Assembly (NCBI RefSeq): GCF_037975245.1
Contig: NC_092576.1
Span: 12,391,111 to 12,455,110 of the forward strand
DNA from: Apostichopus japonicus
Taxonomy: Eukaryota; Echinodermata; Holothuroidea; Aspidochirotida; Stichopodidae
Reading direction: 5' to 3'
DNA: 64,000 bases
Part shown: in pieces, positions 57,462-64,000 of the stretch
Layout: each line of letters opens with the position of its first letter
Position numbering within the stretch: the first letter of the stretch is position 1
Translations under genes and position numbers: made by a program
Notes under the pieces: generated by a model
Database searches by the model: none
Seen by the model: only the letters and a program-made list of their open reading frames with translations
Told to the model about the DNA's origin: nothing

Positions 57462-59100
57462 GTAAGTTATTCCATAACATTTCAATGTCTTTACTTCGGA
57501 AGCAACTATGAGAAACGGTTAGGTGTATATGTCGGTGTTTGAGGTTCGGGATATGTGTAAGCTGATGGGGAGGGTGAGTTGCAATTTGCTAGTTTTCAAA
57601 AAATGGTAGTTTGTGATGCTGTCATACTATCAAAGCTAATAATGGTAACAGCTCTTAAAGGTGTACCAAGTACAGGCTCCCTAGACCCGGCAACTCCTTG
57701 ATTTTGAGGGTAAGGAATCTGTCAGGCAATTTCAGGATGGCGGTATTACACTCATTATTCATCAGCAAAGTCGTATATACAAATGTTCAGTTGAGTGTGC
57801 AAGAATAGCTCAGTCAGTTTGTGTATATATTTGATAACTTATACTATTTGGATGATTATCGTTTATCTCCTTCACTGCTCTTTTGATTTTAAGGTCTCAT
57901 CATTCATGTTAGGTAGTTGTACTACATAATTCTCTCTATGTATTTAACTTGAACCACGGTCTACGTAAATACGTACCGCATGCATGGGTACATATGTCCA
58001 CTATATTCAACTGAGAAACACGTGCGTATGGCGTGTCAATGACGTCATATTATTTATATCATTACTGTGGTAACCCGGGATGTGTCATTCAGAGACTGGA
58101 CTTTTAAACCGTTGATTCATGATACTTCAAGGTCGTCTATTTCATTCCTTTGCATGTACCACAGGAACAAAATAAACACAGGTGTAGATATAAATATGAT
58201 AATAGTTGTGAATAGGAAGTGTACTTTATCAGTCGCCCTATATTGGGCTTGACAGGAACCGAATTTTTCTACCAGTGGCTGACTAAGAAAACCATGAACC
58301 AGAAAATGTGACGCATACGTCTGAGCATATTCGGTGGATGTGGCAGAACGGTAATTTTTTTCCTTCAATCCCTTTTCTCGTAAGGAGAGAATGGGAAGGA
58401 AAAAACCCCCGAAAGGTTGCATGTTGAGTTGAACTTACTTGTAATGTGGTGATGTCATAACCAACAATAAAAAAAACAAACAAAAAAAACAAGAAAACAA
58501 GAAAGAAAGAAAACAGAAAACAGAGAAAAATGAAGACATAATCAAGAGTAGCGGACAGGGTTAACCTTAGAGCGTGAAGGGTTAAAGGGAATGGGTTCCA
58601 TCCTTTTGAAACAACACTGAAGAGTTTTCAACTGGTTAGGTTGTGCCGTACCTTCATGGTGTATACTTGTGCACTATGCAACAGGTATTTGGTAATATTC
58701 TGTCTATCTCTGTGTGTTTGTTAAAAGGGGGAAGGGAATAGGGGCGGTGTTTACGATGGTGACGGTGATGGCGGGGAAAATCACCATTGATTATTTTATT
58801 CGGCGGGGCTTTGGATAGGTTGGGGAGGGGGGGGGGTGGGGTTAATGCACTAGAAGTGTACGTGGTTACGCTCTTGGCGCGATGTCTATCTGGTTTGTGC
58901 ATTGTAATTGGTGAAAGATTAAGACATCGACCTTGTCGTAGGTCTGTAGTAGTTACAATACAACTTGATAAGGATGTAAGAAAGCAATGTAATACTATAG
59001 GCTATTCTGAATAATAGTTACGGAAGTCATTGGGCTGACTCTGTCAAGAATATCATGACACGTAGATATATCATAGATAAACTCTACAGTCAAACTTAAG
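57462..59100. other. Downstream intronic stretch
   Basis: No exon of Ig, Kunitz or NTR type is visible. An A-rich patch lies at 58466-58530 and a G run at 58800-58850. Confidence 0.45.
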
Positions 59101-59137
59101 TTATGACCGTCGGCACTGACACTTTGAATTTAAAAAG

Positions 59138-59398
59138 TTTGAGTTTGAGTTTGGGCTTGAGTTTGGGTTTGAGTTTGGGGTTGAGTTTGAGTTTGGGTTT
59201 GAATTTGAGTTTGGGTTTGAATTTGAGTTTGGGTTTGAGTTTAAGTTTGGGTTTGAGTTTGAGTTTGAGTTTGAATTTAAGTTTGGGTTTGAGTTTGAGG
59301 TTGGGTTTGGGTTTGAGTTTGAGTTGAGTTGAGTTGAGTTGAGTTGAGTTTGGGTTTGGGTTTGGATTTGAGTGTGAGAGTTTGGGTTTGAATTTGGG
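59138..59398 (+). repeat. (TTTGAG/TTTGGG)n hexanucleotide array
   Basis: About 260 bases alternate GAGTTT and GGGTTT units, with a short GAGTT pentamer run near 59325. The Asn/Ser/Pro frame on the minus strand is a by-product. Regular GGG spacing allows quadruplex formation. Confidence 0.9.
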
Positions 59399-59399
59399 T

Positions 59400-60911
59400 A
59401 ATATATTTCCATATCTGAATCAAGCAGGAACATGGTCTATAGTCCTAAAACACTGAACAGAAATTCAGCGAAATATATTCTTCTTTTGTCATCAAATTAA
59501 AAACAATCTGTGCTTTAACTTTACTTCCATAAGTTGTCTTACAAATATTTCTTTTTTTTGTGTAAAATAAAAGACATCAATATTTGTTTTTATATTAAAT
59601 TCAGACTGATAGTCAGGTTCGAAGTGTTTGTGGAGGGATGGGGGGGGGGGGGTGGTGAGGCGTGCCCCTCCCACCATCTTGAGCTACCGCCGTATGTGCA
59701 AACACTTCACGAGGGCATGGGTATTAATGCCCCTCCTTAAATTGTTGGCTTCCCTTCTTACATTATTGGTTCCCCTCTAATTAAGGACTAGCTTATAGGT
59801 TTTGTAACTAATGCAGTAACCTGAATTTGGCAAGAAGGACCAACATAAGGTCGAAAGCCCCTTTACAGGATTTATTCTTTTCAAGGAACTAGCTGTCATT
59901 GTACATGTTTTCAAAAAATATAACTGGTTGCCTAGCATTGTCTTCAATCAATACGGGTCAACCATCTCTAAAAAAATGAATATCAAACATAGTATTTGTT
60001 GCCAAATATATAAGTGTAAAAGTACAAGTATAATATACGTATAATATATAACATAAATAGAAACATAAACATAAAGTATAAAAGTATATCAACAAGCAGC
60101 CTAAAAGTCTGTTTTGTTTGGCGTAGGTGGAAATTGTACTCAGGCTGTTAACCTTTGACAGTAGATACAAACCGGTCGTGTAATAACTTTACAATGATAT
60201 ATAGCAAGGTTGATTTCGCGTGGCTTACTAACATATATAGTGTAGTATAAGTCACGTGTTTTAGAGTTCTCAATGAAGTTGAGCTATCTTGTATTGCGTG
60301 CTTGAACGAATCCCAGATGAGAAAACAGCCCCGAATTAGCTATCTGTACTTTCAATGGTTTCCGTTTAACCTATACTTTACGATTATATAACTACAGTCA
60401 TGTATTTGCAACGTAAACAATCCCATAGTAAATAAAGCCCTTGCAGTCATACTAATTCACAACCTACTTGGAAAAGTCTATATTGAATTAGTGTGTTAGG
60501 CAAAGGAAAAGCATATAGGTCACTTGACATTTTAATAATGACGGTTGGGTTTGTTTCTCTTTTTAAGTATCAAAAATCAAAAACAAAACTAAGACAACAA
60601 AAAACAACAAAAAACAAAACAATGCAATCTGAAACACGGGAATCACTTTAGTGAGTAAGAAGCAGTTATATTTAAAGAGTAAGCAAAGAGAAACAAACCA
60701 ACACCTGTGACATATTGGATTTAATGTCGAGGCAAATGTTTTGCTGGAAGATGATCCCTTCAGGTAGATACTACGGTAATAAATGAACTTACTGAGATTC
60801 AGTAACTTTTCTAGAAATATGAAAAACGAAAGACTACAGAGATAGAACCCAACGGGTTCTTTCAGCATAAGTGTGGTAGTAATGCGCTAATGGAGAGAAT
60901 AATGACTATAC
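59400..60911. other. Downstream intronic stretch
   Basis: A G run at 59639-59652 followed by GGCGTGCCCCTCCC looks like a piece of the poly-G MITE group, but no ends were found. The rest shows nothing recognisable. Confidence 0.4.
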
Positions 60912-60919
60912 AATGTAAC

Positions 60920-61610
60920 CAGTGGCGTCACCAGACTTTTCAGTCTGGGGGGGGGGGCACAGGGGGGCACCAGCATTTGATGGGGGGCACTTAGGTGGAT
61001 ACGGATCGCCGTCCTGGGGGAGGGGTCTAAGGGGAGGCGGTGCCCCCCTCCCCTTTGGAAAATGTTCGCATACGGAGGATGGGCTAGATGCAAAATGGTG
61101 CCACATTTGATGCTAAATTCGATCTGAAGATATCTCCAGAAATTGCTATTTTTGGGGTAATGATTTTAACAACGCGCAGAATTTTGCAGAGGATATGAAC
61201 CACATGCTGTCGATATTATGCCTAACCCTATCAATAGAACCTACATTTGTTGAATTAATGTGTGCATGACCCCCGACTCCTTTCTTGTCCTTCTCGTTTT
61301 CTCCCATTATCTATTAAGATGTAACAGTTTCCAGCATCGTTATTGGTTCCTATCAGGGATCTCACCATGCAATCCGACGGTCAAGGATAAACTTTTTCAT
61401 TTTTTCGCACCTCATTTGAAGAAAATACGAATTACTGTGCTTCTTTGTCCTTATGAAAAACCAACTCAGATGATGGGAGTTGAATATAACAAAATATATA
61501 TATATTTTTTTACCAACCCAAATCTCAGATGGGGGGGGGGCACTCGGGGGCACTAGGTTTTCCAGGGGGCACGTGCCCCCTGCCCCCCCCCCCCCTTGGC
61601 GACGCCACTG
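60920..61610. mobile_element. hAT MITE E with exact 8-bp target duplication
   Basis: It is 691 bp long, with TIRs CAGTGGCGTCACC (left) and CAGTGGCGTCGCC (right, read inward). Target duplication aatgtaac is exact at 60912-60919 and 61611-61618. Long G or C runs lie inside both ends. It is non-coding. Confidence 0.93.
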
Positions 61611-61619
61611 AATGTAACA

Positions 61620-64000
61620 CATTATGATCGGAATAAGTTAAACAAGAATAAGGCTTTAGCTATGACGCTTGTAATATGGAGTATGTGTTATTTAGGAACA
61701 GTTGACTTTGCGATGAACGTGGTTGCAAATACTTCCAATTTATTGCATTTAAGCATTTTCTGATATTTTAATGAAAATCACCTACACAAGATAATATTGA
61801 AAAAATGGTCATCTGAACTTTTTCTGAAAACAAATACAACATATTAACTTTTTAAAAGTATTAATTAATGCAAATAACCTAATACAAAATTGAGTTTGGT
61901 GCCTTCGAAGTGAACCTCCGTCTCCTGTACTTACTCAAATAAGTTATAACATATTTTAGTTTTGTGCCTTTTGATCGACTGTGAAGGGTGCACCAGACCC
62001 AGCTGAAAGCTTTGCTATTTATTGTAATATATTTTTAAATTACGATTTCATCATTTAGCAAATTTCTTGCTATCAAGTCAGAATTGAACAATTTAAGTGG
62101 AGTTCATCTTTGATGTCATTATTTCATAAATACATATCTTTCAGGGTGTACTGATCCCTTGAAATGAATTATTCCTTGTTGTGTTACATATGTCTGTGGG
62201 AATGTGTATAATTTCATCACTAAATTATGACAGGCCACCACATTTGTGACTACATGCTTCAATTAAAGAATTTAAGACAAAAAGTTACACAAAAATGTGT
62301 CTAGTGAACAACATATGTGTTCGTCTTGTTAAATCTGCTGGTTTCACTGATGTTAGCCTTCCCAATTGACAATACTGGAAAATAATGTTGATACAAGTGT
62401 ACATTACATAGCTACAAGTTACGATCTTAACGTTTCATATTTTTACCTCTGTATAATCATTGTTGTAATTTATTGAGTGTGTTGTTTTTTAATGAAATAC
62501 ACTGGTTGATAGTCAACATTTAATTTCACTGTTTTTATCTGTGTAATTTCTTGTTTTTGTTGATAATTCTTCTTTTCAGTGTATAAAAGTGACAATCGTC
62601 TTATTGCAAATATTTGAAAGTATTTGCAACTACGTTGATGGCTAAATGAGATATAACTACATATTACGTATACGCTACATGTAGACACAGCATGGCGAAA
62701 GTGAAGTCCGGTATTTCTGTTTAGGGGTCAGGTCAAAGCATGGACCAGGTCACTGTATGAGATTGATAAACACCTCACTAACAGACTGTGTACTGTACCG
62801 CAAAGTACGCTTCATCCACTAACAGTTCAAGATTTAGGGGTTGTCAAGTTTGACTGTAAGAGAAGACTGGAATTGAGATTGAAGATGGTAGAATGGACAA
62901 CACAATTGAAGGATAAACTCGTCTCAATGCTCTTAAAGTGTGCTTCTTTTATTTATCTCAGTGTCTCGTTTTCCTTCCCTCCCCATTTCTTACTCGTTTC
63001 CAATTCATTGCATTGATTACGATATATCTTTGCCCTCCCCAAATATATATATTTTTCTATTCATGCAATATGTATATCTTATACGTACCCTGTTTCACGT
63101 CATATTAAATTACGTACTGCCCAAGCTGATTTCGTTATAATAAATCCATTGAAATGGAACTGGTATCTCTAGTAATCCCTCATTATGTTCTTCAAATTAG
63201 TGGAGAAAGTCATTCTGATATTTACAGCCTTATCGTCCCTTACATAACATGAGGTTTATTCTTCATACTGTTGAACAGAGGTCAACGTTAGATTAAACAT
63301 ATTGTCTAGGTCTACGCGGATCCATTAAATACAATAGGCATTGGCAATGTTACATTATTCCTTTACCTACAAGGTCAGGTGTTCGAATACCATTCTTGAT
63401 TATCATTAAACATGATCTTTCAAAACATAGTTACCGATAAAGAAAGTTCCACGGCCACGATTGTCTGGGAAGAAATAAACCTCCCTTATCTATCAGTTAA
63501 TTTTTCCTCTCTTTTTTAATCGAATCTTTGTAAGACTTGTGGTTTGGTCTATGTGACTTCCCGTTTTGGCAATGAGTAACTTTTATTTCCCAAAGACTGT
63601 TTTACTTTCGCTTTGAAACGTGATTCAACACAATATGGAAAAGAGTTAAGCGTATATACCAATAAACAACGTGACATACCTAGAGGTCAAACAAAGTGTG
63701 AGGTGTAATTGGTTGCTAGGGATGTGCAGAGCTAATCAAACTCACGTTAACTTAAACAGCAAACTGTCACTCACTCTCACACAGTCCTATATACAGCTGA
63801 AATAATATTGGACTTAAAAATCCATTAAAGCGAGGAAATTTCCGTCGTATTGCTTTGTGTTAGCGGTAAATTGTCTCATATTAGACCGGACAGTGTGAGT
63901 AACTCACCCTCTATAATAGACTCGGATAGCCTTTAGCCAGTACGATATTTTTTTGCGGCCACGTTAAACTACTGGTTGCTTATAGTTACCGATTGCTACA
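61620..64000. other. Right edge: no recognised gene
   Basis: AT-rich sequence with short frames only. No further exon of the WAP-follistatin gene was identified before the window ends. Confidence 0.45.

Noticed and set aside
59101-59433. Asn/Ser/Pro-rich 110-codon frame
   Set aside because: It is a translation of the hexanucleotide array.

Overview
This is animal nuclear DNA with low gene density and many transposable elements. It probably comes from an invertebrate deuterostome, and an echinoderm would fit. The reasons are spliced genes with GT-AG introns, AT-rich intergenic DNA full of microsatellites, tRNA-headed SINEs, hAT-type MITEs with long poly-G tracts, a single-exon orphan rhodopsin-like GPCR, and a protease-inhibitor gene built from phase-1 domain exons. 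The phylum is an inference; no marker in the window settles it. There are no bacterial, phage or CRISPR features.

Genes. (1) 2704-17680, plus strand: a complete nine-exon SLC37A4 (glucose-6-phosphate translocase) gene coding for 480 residues. Every exon joins in frame at a canonical splice site. (2) 30137-31183, minus strand: an intronless, divergent rhodopsin-like GPCR of 348 residues. (3) 41414-57461, plus strand, continuing past the window: a secreted protein with a signal-peptide exon, a WAP exon, a ten-cysteine follistatin/Kazal exon and a 27-nt Pro/Glu/Thr exon. This is the N-terminal order of WFIKKN proteins. The last 6.5 kb shows no further exon.

Layout. SLC37A4 introns hold three tRNA-type SINE families, a decayed 2.58-kb DNA transposon with eight directly repeated 15-bp motifs, two hAT-like insertions, and a 45-bp minisatellite that grew out of an exon/donor junction. 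The 17.7-30 kb interval holds local duplications, microsatellites and an inverted pair of hAT MITEs with perfect 8-bp target duplications. The 31-41 kb interval holds two more such MITEs and a long polypurine tract. The 14.7-kb first intron of the WAP gene contains two long inverted repeats, one with perfect 82-bp arms. The right end has an hAT MITE and a TTTGGG/TTTGAG repeat.

The three genes show no sign of working together. SLC37A4 is an ER membrane transporter, the GPCR is a surface receptor, and the WAP-follistatin protein is secreted. The most notable structures are the minisatellite whose every unit looks like a 15-nt in-frame micro-exon, and the transposon whose remnant open reading frame keeps acidic motifs of a family that could be a transposase.
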